Source of the DNA: Candidatus Saccharimonadota bacterium
GTDB lineage: Bacteria > Patescibacteriota > Saccharimonadia > Saccharimonadales > Saccharimonadaceae
Assembly: GCA_905373835.1 (NCBI GenBank)
Contig: CAJPUN010000006.1
Location: 1 to 64,000, forward strand
Reading direction: 5' to 3'
Length of the DNA stretch: 64,000 nt
Positions 32,738 through 43,000 of this stretch are shown here, one piece after another. The notes beneath the pieces were generated by a model. It saw nothing but the letters and a program-made list of their open reading frames with translations, was not told where the DNA came from and ran no database searches. Position 1 is the first letter of the stretch. The number at the start of each line of letters is the position of its first letter. The translations under genes were made by a program, and so were the position numbers.

Positions 32738-34024
32738 ATGCAACACACAGTAACAGAGGTCAGGCTAAAGAATGGTGCCCGTGGCCTTCTCATCGATGTG
32801 CCTGGCGCAACCGTGATGAGCTTCCAGTTCCAATTCCGGGCGGGCAACCGCTATGTTGCGAGCAAGGACATCTACGAGACAGCGCACATTATGGAACATA
32901 TGGCCTTTGGTGCCAATGCTCAGTTTGCGAGCGAGCACGAGTATGAGGCAGAGTTTATCAAAAACGGTGCCTACCACAATGCCTGGACGAGCGACCTGTC
33001 TATGGTATATGTGGCGGACTGTGCGGACTTTGAGTGGGAGCGTATTTTGCAGTTGCAGCAGGTGGCCATCACCCAGCCAAAGTTCAACCAGACGGAGCTT
33101 GAAGCCGAGAAGGGTAATGTGCGCAGTGAGCTTGTCGGCTATCTTAATAATCATAACCGAGTGCTGTGGCCCAAGATCCAGCAGCTACTAGGGAATGACA
33201 TCTATATCTTCCACCAGCGCGTGCGTACCATTGCCCATGTGCAGCTGAGCGATATTCAGGAGCACTACCGACGTACCCACACTAGCGACAACCTTCGCTT
33301 TGTCATTGCTGGCAAAATGGCGGGGCGCAAGGCGCAGATCAAGCGCATGCTCGAGAGCTGGCAACTGCCGCGTGGTGAGCGCTTTGCGGTGCCGCACGAC
33401 GAACTTCATAGTGGTAAGCCTACCCTCATCCGTCGCAAAGAGGCCAGCAACCTCACCTTTGGCTGGTCGATGGAGATCCCGCGCGAGCTCAGCGACAAAG
33501 AAGACGCCGCACTCGACTGCCTCAACCATATTCTCACTGGCACCATGCATTCGCGCATCTTTGGTAAGGCGCGTAAGCAGGGCATGGCCTATGGGATGTT
33601 TAGTGATGGCTCGGTGGGTAAATATGAGAGCAGCTGGGACTTTGGTGGCGAGGTAGAGTGCGATAAGGCAGAGCGGCTCTTTAGCCTGATTGTCAGTGAG
33701 CTCCAAGCGGTGCTGCGTGGTGAAATTACCGAGGCCGAGCTGGAGGCAGCCAAATCCTATGGCCTGGGGCGCTACCAGATGGGGGCGCAAACAGTAGCAC
33801 AAATTAGTGGATTCTACACTGGCCGCTTCTTCTGGGATGGCTATGTGAAGGACTATGCCAAGGTGCCACAAGAGATCAAAGGCACAACCCTCGAGCAAAT
33901 GAACGCTGTAGCACGTGAATTCATCGCTGCCAACACCTGGGCACTCGCTGGTGTGAGCAGCGGCGAGCGCAGCGACATCGTGCGGCTGGGAGAGCAGCTG
34001 GAAGGGCTGTTTACACAGGGGTAG
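32738..34024 (+). CDS. M16 family zinc metallopeptidase
   Basis: 428 residues with the inverted zinc motif HIMEH at 50-54 and the third ligand Glu at about 131 (in NVRSEL), so the catalytic half is intact. The second half (about 220-428) is the usual inactive homologous domain. Bacterial members such as YmxG/PqqL-type enzymes degrade peptides in cytosol or envelope; no signal peptide is seen, so this one should be cytosolic. The ATG directly abuts the secA TAG, so translation is probably coupled. Confidence 0.92.
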   Translation: MQHTVTEVRLKNGARGLLIDVPGATVMSFQFQFRAGNRYVASKDIYETAHIMEHMAFGANAQFASEHEYEAEFIKNGAYHNAWTSDLSMVYVADCADFEWERILQLQQVAITQPKFNQTELEAEKGNVRSELVGYLNNHNRVLWPKIQQLLGNDIYIFHQRVRTIAHVQLSDIQEHYRRTHTSDNLRFVIAGKMAGRKAQIKRMLESWQLPRGERFAVPHDELHSGKPTLIRRKEASNLTFGWSMEIPRELSDKEDAALDCLNHILTGTMHSRIFGKARKQGMAYGMFSDGSVGKYESSWDFGGEVECDKAERLFSLIVSELQAVLRGEITEAELEAAKSYGLGRYQMGAQTVAQISGFYTGRFFWDGYVKDYAKVPQEIKGTTLEQMNAVAREFIAANTWALAGVSSGERSDIVRLGEQLEGLFTQG

Positions 34025-34217
34025 AAGCACCTCAGCTTAGTATAGTTACCTCCCTTTGTATTATAAGAGTCGAAGTTTTTGTGGCGATGCTTGGCCTATC
34101 TGCTTATATAATTTGATCAAATTATTTTTTTACTATTTTTTAGTGAAGGCAAGGAGAGGTACTTGCATTCATTGGATTTTGTCGTATTATTGAAGTAATA
34201 GCATAGGAGAACAATAT

Positions 34218-34490
34218 ATGAGTGACGTCAATCCAACCAACAGTAAAAGTTACCGTCCTGGGGACGAACGAAAAGGTTACAACGACCTTGTCACGATTGT
34301 CCTCACAAAACGGGAATGCTCCGACTTATTGACAGCCATGAATGAGCTCACCGCAGGCCCGTATGCACCTTCTAAGGAAGAATGGCAATGGATGGAGGAT
34401 GTCATGGGTATGCCTACACGCGAAAGTTTGATGGCACTATTCGATAAGGTTGATGATTTCCAAGAGGGCGACCTTAGGTCGTCCAAGTAG
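34218..34490 (+). CDS. Small hypothetical protein, 90 aa
   Basis: Not recognised. AGGAG before the ATG at 34218 and an even residue composition support it as real. It is acidic with a helical middle (DLVTIVLTKRECSDLLTAM) and a WQWMEDVMGMP block. No signal or membrane segment. The surrounding DNA is AT-rich. Confidence 0.65.
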   Translation: MSDVNPTNSKSYRPGDERKGYNDLVTIVLTKRECSDLLTAMNELTAGPYAPSKEEWQWMEDVMGMPTRESLMALFDKVDDFQEGDLRSSK

Positions 34491-34620
34491 CAGTCCGAAA
34501 TACTTGACTTTTGAATCACAGTGACAATGCATACCTGCGTCGTGCTCAAGTGACTCCTCGTCAGAGTACGAACGATTAGGTTAGTTGCATTTGTCTCGCG
34601 TTCCGACGTTAGGTGAGTTT

Positions 34621-34875
34621 ATGAGCACCGAAGCTCAGATGGACATCGATCAGTATGGTTTCGATCCAGATGATATGCCCGATTGCTTTCTCCCCGATAA
34701 CTTTGACGAAGTGTTTCAGCGTATTGGCATACATGGCACAAGACCGCACCACACTGGTTGCTTAGTCTATTTTTTCTGCCTACTATATAGCCGACCAAGC
34801 GGTCGGCTATATGTGTTGGTCTTGCACGTGCGCTCTTTAAGCTGCGCGGTACACTGCCATCTTCGTGTTGAGTAG
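34621..34875 (+). CDS. Doubtful small ORF running through a hairpin
   Basis: The ATG at 34621 follows an AGGTGAG. The first 40 residues (MSTEAQMDIDQYGFDPDD onward) look like a real acidic protein, but the frame then crosses the 34785-34812 hairpin and overlaps the end of the minus-strand gene with an unlike, Cys- and Leu-rich composition. It is probably the front of a truncated gene or a chance frame. Confidence 0.3.
   Translation: MSTEAQMDIDQYGFDPDDMPDCFLPDNFDEVFQRIGIHGTRPHHTGCLVYFFCLLYSRPSGRLYVLVLHVRSLSCAVHCHLRVE
34785..34812. terminator. Perfect 12-bp hairpin between convergent genes
   Basis: ATATAGCCGACC pairs exactly with GGTCGGCTATAT over an AAGC loop. No T run follows on either strand, so it is a weak terminator candidate or a 3'-end stabiliser for the gene at 34837-35796. 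Confidence 0.5.
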
Positions 34876-35796
34876 TTTGTTCATCTCGGTGAGGCTACCA
34901 TCCTTCTCGTGGAGGACGCCGTCGTCGATGACGTATGTCTCGGCTTTGCTATCTCTGTTGTCGGGCATTTTGGGCGCAGTGTTTTGCCCGCTGTACTTGC
35001 TGCGGCTCGTTAGGTCGCTGTGAGTGCGGTAGTATTGAGCGGCTTTGAGACGGTGGTCTTTGACCTTTTGGTAATACGTAACGTATTCGGTGCCAAGCTT
35101 GCGTGCATTGTCATTTTCGCTGATGTTTTGCATTTTTTTGGCTTGCTCGATGCACGAGCCATAGGTCTTGCTTGCTTCCTTTTCGATCTCGCTATCGGTT
35201 AGTGCAGGAGCGCTCGTAAGCGCTGCACTGCCGCCCTTGCGGAAGTCAAAGTTCAGAATTTGGCGGTTCAGCGTGCTGGTATCGGCGCACTCTTTGATAA
35301 AGGTGGCGACGGTGGAGTAGTAGCTAGGCAGCTTGCCCAGTGCAGTAACGGCTTCGTCCGTCTCGTGCTTGTACTGCTCGTATGCACGCTTGATGTCTTC
35401 GTCGTGCACGGCGCGTGAGCTACCAAGCTTGCTTATGAGTTCTTTGCGGTTGTCTGCAAATGCCTTGGTATCGATCGTCTCGCCACGAGAGAGTGGCTGC
35501 AGCAAGCGATCCTCGGTGCGGCTATGGCTGCGGATGAGCGCCTGGGCGTCTTGCAAGTCTTTGCGGCTTGGTGGTGCCGACTGAATGGCCACAACGATGA
35601 TAATGATGATGACTAGCACAATGCCCACCGCGCCAGCAATCAGGCCATACAGCAGTTTCTTATTTGCCAGCAGTTTATTGCCCGCAAACTGAGGTGGCTG
35701 CGGTGTATTGCCAGGCTGTGATGTGTTCGTATTCATGGTGTTCGTTGGCGAGATCATAGCTGGTTGGTTATGGCTAGGAGTGGGCTGAGTGTCCAT
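34837..35796 (-). CDS. Hypothetical single-pass membrane protein, 319 aa
   Basis: Not recognised. Residues 1-45 are Pro/Asn/Thr/Gln-rich and should be cytoplasmic; one strong membrane helix spans about 48-71 (LLYGLIAGAVGIVLVIII); the remaining 245 residues are polar, mostly helical and should be outside. Two Cys lie in the outer part (near CADTST and YGSCIEQ) and may form a disulfide. An AAAGGA site precedes the ATG at 35796, and an extended-type -10 (TGC TATAAT) lies at 35850-35855 on the minus strand. Similar layout to the proteins at 12593 and 57119. Confidence 0.82.
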   Translation of the reverse strand: MDTQPTPSHNQPAMISPTNTMNTNTSQPGNTPQPPQFAGNKLLANKKLLYGLIAGAVGIVLVIIIIIVVAIQSAPPSRKDLQDAQALIRSHSRTEDRLLQPLSRGETIDTKAFADNRKELISKLGSSRAVHDEDIKRAYEQYKHETDEAVTALGKLPSYYSTVATFIKECADTSTLNRQILNFDFRKGGSAALTSAPALTDSEIEKEASKTYGSCIEQAKKMQNISENDNARKLGTEYVTYYQKVKDHRLKAAQYYRTHSDLTSRSKYSGQNTAPKMPDNRDSKAETYVIDDGVLHEKDGSLTEMNKLLNTKMAVYRAA

Positions 35797-36086
35797 TGCT
35801 TGTGTCCTTTATCTTCGTTGTTGATGCTAAAATTAACTATAGACTATATATTATAGCAATAGTTGCAGTGAGCGCAAATTGAGGAAGAGGGAGCTGTTGC
35901 GGCGCATTGTGTTTGGTGGTATGCCAATGTGATCTCTATATAAGAAATACACAAAAAATCAACAAGACCGCTACAGAAGTGGAGTCACCGTCCATCGATG
36001 GGAATGACGAGGGAGTACCAAGAACAAGGGCAGTATGATACACTCTCTGACCTCTGTATATTCTGTGTTTTGGGTGCTGTGTATGC
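35797..36086. other. Divergent intergenic region before murD
   Basis: Holds the minus-strand promoter (TATAAT, 35850-35855) and, at its right edge, the murD promoter. Nothing else is recognisable. Confidence 0.45.
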
Positions 36087-36092
36087 TATAAT
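36087..36092 (+). promoter_or_regulatory. -10 box of murD, leaderless
   Basis: TATAAT with an extended TGC, exactly six bases before the murD ATG. Confidence 0.7.
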
Positions 36093-36098
36093 GGCGGT

Positions 36099-37445
36099 AT
36101 GAAAGTTGCGATTGCTGGGTACGACGTTGAGGGTCGTGCAACGTATGATTATGCGCGGCAGGTGTGGCCTGCGGCGGAGATTGTGATAGCCGATGAGCGG
36201 CGCATTACTGATGTGCCGCCTGGGGTGGTAGATGTATTGACGGGCCCAGATGCCTTTGCTCAGCTGGGCGATGCCGATATCGTCATGCGTACCCCTGGGC
36301 TGGCGCCGTGGCGGATCGAGACAGACGGCACAGTGTGGTCGGCTACAAATGAGTTCTTCGCACGCTGCCCCGCGCCGATCATTGGCGTGACAGGCACAAA
36401 GGGCAAGGGTACAACGGTGAGCCTCATCGCTGCTATGCTGCAGGCCCTTGGTCGCACTGTCCATGTGGTGGGCAATATTGGCCGGCCAGCTCTGGCGCAG
36501 CTGGGGCAGATTGGCCCGGATGATGTGGTGGTGTATGAGCTGAGTAGCTTCCAATTGTGGGATGCCGAGCGTTCACCGCAGATCGCGGTGGTGCTGATGA
36601 TTGAGCCCGATCACCTCGATAAGCACGTTAATTTTGCTGAGTATGTCGATGCTAAGGCTAATATTCGGCGGCACCAGCGGCCAGGCGATGTGTGTATTTA
36701 TCATCCGAGCAATCCATATGCCGCGCAGATTGCTGAGTCGCTTGACACGGACGTTGCGCGTGGCAGCCTGGGTACGCCACCACCGGCGTATCGCTATGGC
36801 ACACCAGACGATGGCATGGTGTATGTGAAAGATGGTGCCTTTTGGCAGGGTGAGCGGCGGCTTTGCGCAACGGATCGCCTGCAACTGCCGGGTGCTCACA
36901 ATATTGAGAATGCCTGTGCCGCGCTGAGCGCAGTGCTGGCCTTCGATCCACAGGCTGTGCCGCAGCGCCTAGCGGAGGGGTTGGCGAGCTTTACTGGTTT
37001 GCCGCATCGCTTGGCCTTCGTGGCAGAGCAGGATGAGGTACGGTATTATGACGACAGTATTGCTACCACACCGGGCAGTGCCATTGCAGCGCTGCGTGCC
37101 TTTGCAGAGCCCAAAGTGCTCATCGTTGGTGGGGCAGACAAAGGTGGTGATTACGAGCCATTGGCACAAGAGGTGTATGATCAGGGTGAGTCTGTCCGCG
37201 CTATCATTACTATGGGAGCAAATGCTTCGGCGATTGCAGCGGTATTACAAAACTATGATGTTGCTGCACCTATCACAACACTTGGTAGTGTACCTATGAC
37301 AGAGGTCGTGGATACCGCTAAGCAGCAGGCTAAGCCTGGTGATGTCGTCATCCTAAGCCCCGCTGCCGCGAGCTTTGACCAATACCGTAGCTATGCCGAC
37401 CGTGGTGAGCAATTTATTGCAGCGGTGCAGGGCAGTGAAGCATAA
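36099..37445 (+). CDS. murD: UDP-N-acetylmuramoyl-L-alanine:D-glutamate ligase
   Basis: Adds D-Glu to UDP-MurNAc-L-Ala in the cytosol, an early step of peptidoglycan synthesis. In 448 residues, the N-terminal Rossmann domain is followed by the ATP loop GTKGKGTT (99-106), an ELSSFQLWDAE block, an MIEPDHLDKH block and the C-terminal ligase domain with YYDDSIATTPGSAIAAL. It stands alone; other mur genes are not in the window. The leaderless -10 box fixes the start. Confidence 0.95.
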   Translation: MKVAIAGYDVEGRATYDYARQVWPAAEIVIADERRITDVPPGVVDVLTGPDAFAQLGDADIVMRTPGLAPWRIETDGTVWSATNEFFARCPAPIIGVTGTKGKGTTVSLIAAMLQALGRTVHVVGNIGRPALAQLGQIGPDDVVVYELSSFQLWDAERSPQIAVVLMIEPDHLDKHVNFAEYVDAKANIRRHQRPGDVCIYHPSNPYAAQIAESLDTDVARGSLGTPPPAYRYGTPDDGMVYVKDGAFWQGERRLCATDRLQLPGAHNIENACAALSAVLAFDPQAVPQRLAEGLASFTGLPHRLAFVAEQDEVRYYDDSIATTPGSAIAALRAFAEPKVLIVGGADKGGDYEPLAQEVYDQGESVRAIITMGANASAIAAVLQNYDVAAPITTLGSVPMTEVVDTAKQQAKPGDVVILSPAAASFDQYRSYADRGEQFIAAVQGSEA

Positions 37446-37673
37446 GCCGCTTCATCCTCGTGCTTTCCATGACCAATCGGTATAAGGGTAAATATCTCTC
37501 CAGTATGTTCATTTCTTGCATAGGAATCGTTCGTAGCTATGATGAGCAGTTTCCGTTTTGAATGAAATAATGGAACTGGCGAAGTAGAGTGCTATTTTGC
37601 GATTGAGCAGAATATACTATAATAGATTACGAACAATTGTATAAGCAATACAAGATAAGGAATCGATAATCTA

Positions 37674-38636
37674 ATGGATCAGCAACCGCACACCAACTCA
37701 CCGCAGCCCGCAGCTGCGCCGCAGTATAGTAAGGGGCAGCTCGCCGTGGCCCGCGCCAATATGCCCAGTGATAACACTGTGCTGGCAGTCACCTTTATTA
37801 GCTTCTTTTTTATGACGTCACTCTACTTTATTGTCACAACATTGATAAATTACGGAAGAGATAAGCCTACCTATGTAGAGACTGATACACTTCCGCTGTG
37901 GCTTCATTTGATCATGGATCTATTTAGCGGCGCTCTTCTCTTTGGTATTATTCTCCTTATTGGGATGTTTTTCATCCGGATGGAGCGGCAGAAGATGCTG
38001 GGCAATGCTATGCAAGTAGAGTATAGTGATTATGCTTGGCTGCGTGACTGGGCCAACGTCACAGCGGCCGACCTTGGTTTGCCACGGGTAGAGATCTTCG
38101 TCACGCAAAACCCGGTCATCAATGCTTATGCCTTTGGCTTTATGAATCCATACTGTATTGTGCTGCACTCTGGCTCGATTCGCTATCTCACGCCCGATGA
38201 ACTTAAGGCAATCGTTATTCATGAGATGGGGCATATTAAGTACAAGCACACTGTAGCTATGCTGTATCTGCAGCCGTTCTTGGCACTGCCGTTTGTTTCC
38301 TCGGTGTCTGGCTGGCTAGCGGGCTTCTGGCAGCGCCGTACTGAGTATACGGCCGACCGCTTGGCGCTTACCTATACCGAAGATCCAGAGCTTGTCAAGA
38401 ATGCGCTCGTCAAGGTGCACGTTGGCCCTGATGTGGCGGAGGGCATGAACGAGACTGCTCGCCAGTGGCAGCGCTATACCGCTAACCGGCCAATGAACCG
38501 CTTTGCCCAGACCTTGAGCGACCACCCATACCTCGTGCGCCGGCTTGATCACATTGATGAGATGACCGCCAAGCTCCTCGCACCCCAAGCACCAGCTGCA
38601 CCAACTCAGCCCACAACGCCAGTCCAACCGCAGTAA
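37674..38636 (+). CDS. M48 family membrane metalloprotease (HtpX-like)
   Basis: 320 residues. Two membrane helices near 36-58 and 78-101 precede the catalytic domain. Zinc motif HEMGH at 183-187 and the third ligand Glu at about 224 in RRTEYTADRLAL identify an active M48 enzyme, expected to degrade misfolded membrane proteins with its active site facing the cytosol. The first 30 residues are Pro/Gln-rich and the C-terminus is Pro/Ala/Thr-rich. TATAAT at about 37618 gives a leader of some 50 bases. Confidence 0.9.
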   Translation: MDQQPHTNSPQPAAAPQYSKGQLAVARANMPSDNTVLAVTFISFFFMTSLYFIVTTLINYGRDKPTYVETDTLPLWLHLIMDLFSGALLFGIILLIGMFFIRMERQKMLGNAMQVEYSDYAWLRDWANVTAADLGLPRVEIFVTQNPVINAYAFGFMNPYCIVLHSGSIRYLTPDELKAIVIHEMGHIKYKHTVAMLYLQPFLALPFVSSVSGWLAGFWQRRTEYTADRLALTYTEDPELVKNALVKVHVGPDVAEGMNETARQWQRYTANRPMNRFAQTLSDHPYLVRRLDHIDEMTAKLLAPQAPAAPTQPTTPVQPQ

Positions 38637-38670
38637 GGGGAAGCCGCGAAGCGACACAATGCTGTTTATA

Positions 38671-38705
38671 TGAGACGCCACTATCCATGCGATGGTGGCT
38701 TCTCA
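38671..38705 (+). terminator. Terminator after the M48 protease gene
   Basis: TGAGA plus GCCACTATC pairs with GATGGTGGC plus TCTCA, with one wobble and two unpaired bases, then GTTTT. Confidence 0.7.
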
Positions 38706-38862
38706 GTTTTGCTTGGTGTATTGCGATAGTGTAATAGCAGCGAGACTCCACACTTTACTGAAACAAAGGTAACGGAGCGAGCAGACGCATAGCAATACGC
38801 TGTGATATGTGTGGCCAGCAATGCTTTGTGCCGTATAGTAGAGCCAGCACTCCAGAGTGCGG

Positions 38863-38868
38863 TATAAT
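38863..38868 (+). promoter_or_regulatory. -10 box of prfB, leaderless
   Basis: TATAAT exactly six bases before the ATG at 38875. It overlaps the longer frame that opens at GTG 38857, so that earlier start would fall before the transcript. Confidence 0.7.
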
Positions 38869-38874
38869 ATACCT

Positions 38875-39960
38875 ATGCAACCACTCAAAAAGCGCGCCGC
38901 ACAGCTTCTCGCCGATATCCTCGATGCGATCCATCGTTTGCAGATTACTGACAAAGCCACTCAGCTTACTCAGCTTGAGACGCAGCTGGCCGACTCACAA
39001 ATTTGGGCTAATCCAGCCCACGCTCAGCAAGTATCACGCCAGGCAGCAGCACTGCGAGGGCAGATAGAGCCATGGCAGGTGCTGCAGGCTCAGGCGAGCG
39101 ACATTGTGGAGCTAATGGATCTGGGCGATGACTCAATGATACCAGAGTTTGAGCAGCAGCTTGCCGCCCTTGAGCACGACTACCAGGCACGTCACCGTGA
39201 CCTCCTCTACAGTGGTGAACATGACGATCAACCGGCTATTATTAAGATTAGCGCTGGAGCTGGTGGTACCGATGCGCAGGATTGGGCAGCAATGCTCGAG
39301 CGGATGTACCTACGCTTTGCCGAGCAGCACAGCCTCCAAGCGGAGCTCCTCGAGCGCTCGACGGGCGAGGAAGCTGGCATCAAGAGTGCGACATACAGCC
39401 TCCACGGCGCGTATGCCTATGGCCAGCTGCGCAGCGAGCATGGCGTGCACCGCCTGGTGCGGCTCAGCCCGTTTAATGCCGACCATTTGCGCCAGACAAG
39501 CTTTGCTTTGGTGGAGGTAATGCCCGAGATTGCTGAGCCCGAGCAGGTACAGCTTGAGGACAAAGACCTCCGGATCGACGTCTACCGCAGTGGTGGCAAG
39601 GGTGGGCAGGGCGTTAATACGACCGACTCGGCAGTACGCGTTACCCATTTGCCGACTGGTATCGTCGTTGCGATTCAAAACGAGCGCAGCCAAATTCAAA
39701 ACCGTGAGACCGCGCTCACTATCCTGCGCTCACGCCTTGCTCAGCTCCAGCACGAGCAGCAGGCCGCCAGCCTGGCCGACCTCCGCACCGGTGAGTCCGC
39801 TAGTTGGGGTGCGCAGATCCGCAACTATGTACTCCACCCCTATACCCTCGTTAAAGATACCCGCACCAAACACGAAGCCCACGACGCCCAAGCTGTCCTC
39901 GACGGCGCCATCGACGGCTTTATCGAGGCGTATCTGGCGATGGGGGTGGGGGAGAAGTAA
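38875..39960 (+). CDS. prfB: Peptide chain release factor 2 (RF2)
   Basis: Reads UAA and UGA. The SPF recognition tripeptide is at 198-200 and GGQ at 243-245 (numbered from the ATG at 38875; 361 residues). The gene is one uninterrupted frame: the programmed +1 frameshift that autoregulates prfB in many bacteria is absent. RF2 confirms that UGA is used as a stop. In many bacteria prfB is followed directly by ftsE-ftsX; here the helicase-nuclease gene intervenes. The start is fixed by the leaderless -10 box. Confidence 0.96.
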   Translation: MQPLKKRAAQLLADILDAIHRLQITDKATQLTQLETQLADSQIWANPAHAQQVSRQAAALRGQIEPWQVLQAQASDIVELMDLGDDSMIPEFEQQLAALEHDYQARHRDLLYSGEHDDQPAIIKISAGAGGTDAQDWAAMLERMYLRFAEQHSLQAELLERSTGEEAGIKSATYSLHGAYAYGQLRSEHGVHRLVRLSPFNADHLRQTSFALVEVMPEIAEPEQVQLEDKDLRIDVYRSGGKGGQGVNTTDSAVRVTHLPTGIVVAIQNERSQIQNRETALTILRSRLAQLQHEQQAASLADLRTGESASWGAQIRNYVLHPYTLVKDTRTKHEAHDAQAVLDGAIDGFIEAYLAMGVGEK

Positions 39961-40062
39961 TAAATATACAGGCAAGAACAGTGCCTTGAGTGGTATACTA
40001 GACCATCTTATAATGTACGACAAAAATAGATCAAAATAGCATCTATCTGTGGTAATAAGTGA

Positions 40063-40068
40063 TACAAT
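40063..40068 (+). promoter_or_regulatory. -10 box of the helicase-nuclease gene
   Basis: TACAAT with an extended TGA, eight bases before the ATG at 40077. TATACT and TATAAT strings further upstream (about 39993 and 40009) are alternatives. Confidence 0.5.
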
Positions 40069-40076
40069 AAGGGCAT

Positions 40077-43000
40077 ATGAGAGAAACTGATTTTTCCATC
40101 AAGCAATTGGTGGCATATTGCCTTGATTATGCAAATTTAACAGCATCACCAACGTTGATGCGGCCAATCAGCACACATCTGATCCCAAGGGAGCTAATCG
40201 ATCTTGACCGCATTATTTTTAGCAATACAAACGGATACTCTTTTGAGTTGCGTACGGCAATCAGTCAGAAGGAACAAAGTAGCCTAGAGGAAGGAGAGAT
40301 TGAAGCGCTTCGGCAGGTCATTGCACGAGATGCACCGATTGCTGAGGCAATTGCTAAGATTAATAGAAAATTTCGTGTCAATGGTTATACAAAGCAGGTC
40401 GTGCTCGAAACTGGCTTTGTTGATTTTCGAGCTAAGAAGATCAAGCGAGCATTTTTTGCAAATAATACAGAAGAGGAAGAAGGGGATGAGTTTGAAAAGT
40501 TCTCTCGTGCACTGATACGAATCCCTATTCAGCTCTCAGTAAAGCCTGATCAATACAGCACCAGAGTCAACATTACGCTATTGGATGAAAGTGTTTCTAT
40601 TCTTATTAACCAATTTCGAGATTGCATTCCGCAGGAAGACTTCGATGAGCTATTCTCATATGTTGCTGAGCTGGAGGCAGAGGAAAGGCATTATTTACCG
40701 CTAAAAAAGCAGTTTATCGAGCAAGTCTGGAGTAGATTTTTTGCTATTCTTCATAGGATTGGTGCAGAAGCGCTGACTGAGATGCCAAACTATACAGAAT
40801 GCCGTATTATGCTGGTGAGCAAGGCAAACTACTTTTTGTCAGAGGACCTTGATGTAATGACAAAACTGGACGAACAATCCCTTATAGATACAGCGATAAG
40901 TAGCTTCGTATCTAGTGACCAGATGGATATCGAAGAAGCAGTTGATGATAAAGGTGAAACGGAGATATTCTTTCCATTTTCGTATGATAAGTGGCAGTTG
41001 AAAACACTTGGTATTATTAAGAATAAAGCAGTTATTGTTGAAGGTCCTCCTGGTACTGGTAAGTCGCAAACAATTGCAAACTTGCTTGTGCATCTAGCAG
41101 CAACTGGCAATAAAGTCCTCTTCGCGAGTCAAAAAGACCAAGCAGTCCGTGGTGTAAAAGACAAGCTGAAGGAGCTCGCAATACCGTTTTTGTTTGGCTA
41201 TATTCCAGACAGAGAATCGCGCCTTCATTCAGAAAACGACGAGAGAGATAGTGCGGCAAATACACTGGTATCGCTCGATAGAGAGTTTGAAAAGAGAGCA
41301 CTGTTGCCCGACCAAAAAGTCCCACTAACCTTGATTAGTGGTTTTAAAGAAAAGTTTAATGATCGCACCGCAATAGAACGCAAAATATTTGCCATTACAA
41401 ATGAAATGAATGCCTTAGCAAAATATAAGGATTTTGCTGATTGCTCGATGACAGAAGAGCAATACGATGAGCAGGTAGATTACATCAAAAAACTGATTAC
41501 TGTCACACAACAAGCTAACCAGTTTGAGCAAGACCACCAGACATATGTTGACCAGAAAGACAGAGCATACCAAGACCTAGAAATTACACTAGATGCTGAA
41601 ATCGAGACAATTGCAGCTATTATCAAAAAGTGTGAGGAAATTCTACCTGAGCGATCAGGTTTTATTAACAAAGCAATCATTAATATTAAGCTCACAGCAA
41701 TGCTTAAGACTACTGCTAAGGATCTTGCGCAGGAGATATATCGAGATATTGAAGCAGTTTTGTTTGATGATAGTCTGACAAAAACGCAAAAACTAAAACA
41801 ATTGCGTCTCCTGAAGGACTATTTTGTGTATAGCAACCTTGTTGCACAAAAAGACGATCTCATGTCGATGGGCAAAGACAGCTTCTTGAAGAATCGAGGC
41901 ATCCTTGCTGTACTTAACAAACTTATCAAGGCGGAGGGTAAAGAGCAGGTATTTGATCGTATTGCATCTTATCGCCAGCTACAGCAAGAACTTGATGGCT
42001 TGCGGCGTTCGATTGACTCTAATGCACAGCATGGGTATGGGACAGTCAATGATATACGCAAAGCGATCTGTGACTTGCGAAAGTTTTATCGAGAAGACAC
42101 AATTGGTTTTGTACGCAATAGAGTGCTTGCTAATCTGGATGAGCTGAAGCAATCAAAAGAAACTCGGTCTAAACTAAGGCAAATAGCACGCTCTTTGACA
42201 AAAAGCAAAAAAGCATACCGGACATTCGATAAACTCAAGCATGATCAACACAATTTTGATGTGATGTCGGATGTATTACCAATTTGGATGATGTCACTCG
42301 ACGATGTGAGCCGGATTATTCCTCTGCAGGCTGGAGCTTTTGATTATGTTGTTATCGATGAAGCCTCACAGTGTAATCTCGCATACGCACTCCCAGCAAT
42401 GTTCCGTGCGAAGCATGTTATATTCTTTGGTGATAGTCTCCAGATGCGCGATACAAATACGCTCTTTAAGTCGAATGAACAACTCACTGCAATTGCCAAG
42501 AAGCATGCGGTTCCTGAGCAATTTCAGATAAAAGCAGAAGAAGATACAATCAAGTCGATTATGGATATTGCAGGGCTCGCAGGGTTTAAGACGGCAGTAC
42601 TGAAGAATCACTATCGATCACCCAAAGAGCTTATTGGGTTTTCGAATCAGAATTTTTATGAAAAAGTTGGTCGCGCACTAGATGTCGTCAATGATAACAT
42701 TTTAACCTACCAAGATACAAACCGCGTCTTGCTTAATCATGTGATAGATGTTGATTCACGGCTGGAGGACTCGGCAAAGACAAACCACTCAGAGGCAAGA
42801 TATATTCGTCGGCTTATCCAAGATATCCACAAGGATAAGCGATTAAAAAACAAATCGATAGCGGTCCTCACCTTTTTTAATGAACAGGCAGAGCTACTAG
42901 CTCGAGAGATTGATGATGATTCGATAAAAATATCAACGATTGAAGGCATCCAAGGAGATGAGCGAGATATCATCATTTATTCGCTTGTTATTACCGATCC

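Noticed and set aside
38857..38874. GTG at 38857 as the prfB start
   Set aside because: The promoter -10 box (38863-38868) lies within those codons, so they would not be transcribed; the ATG at 38875 fits the six-base rule.
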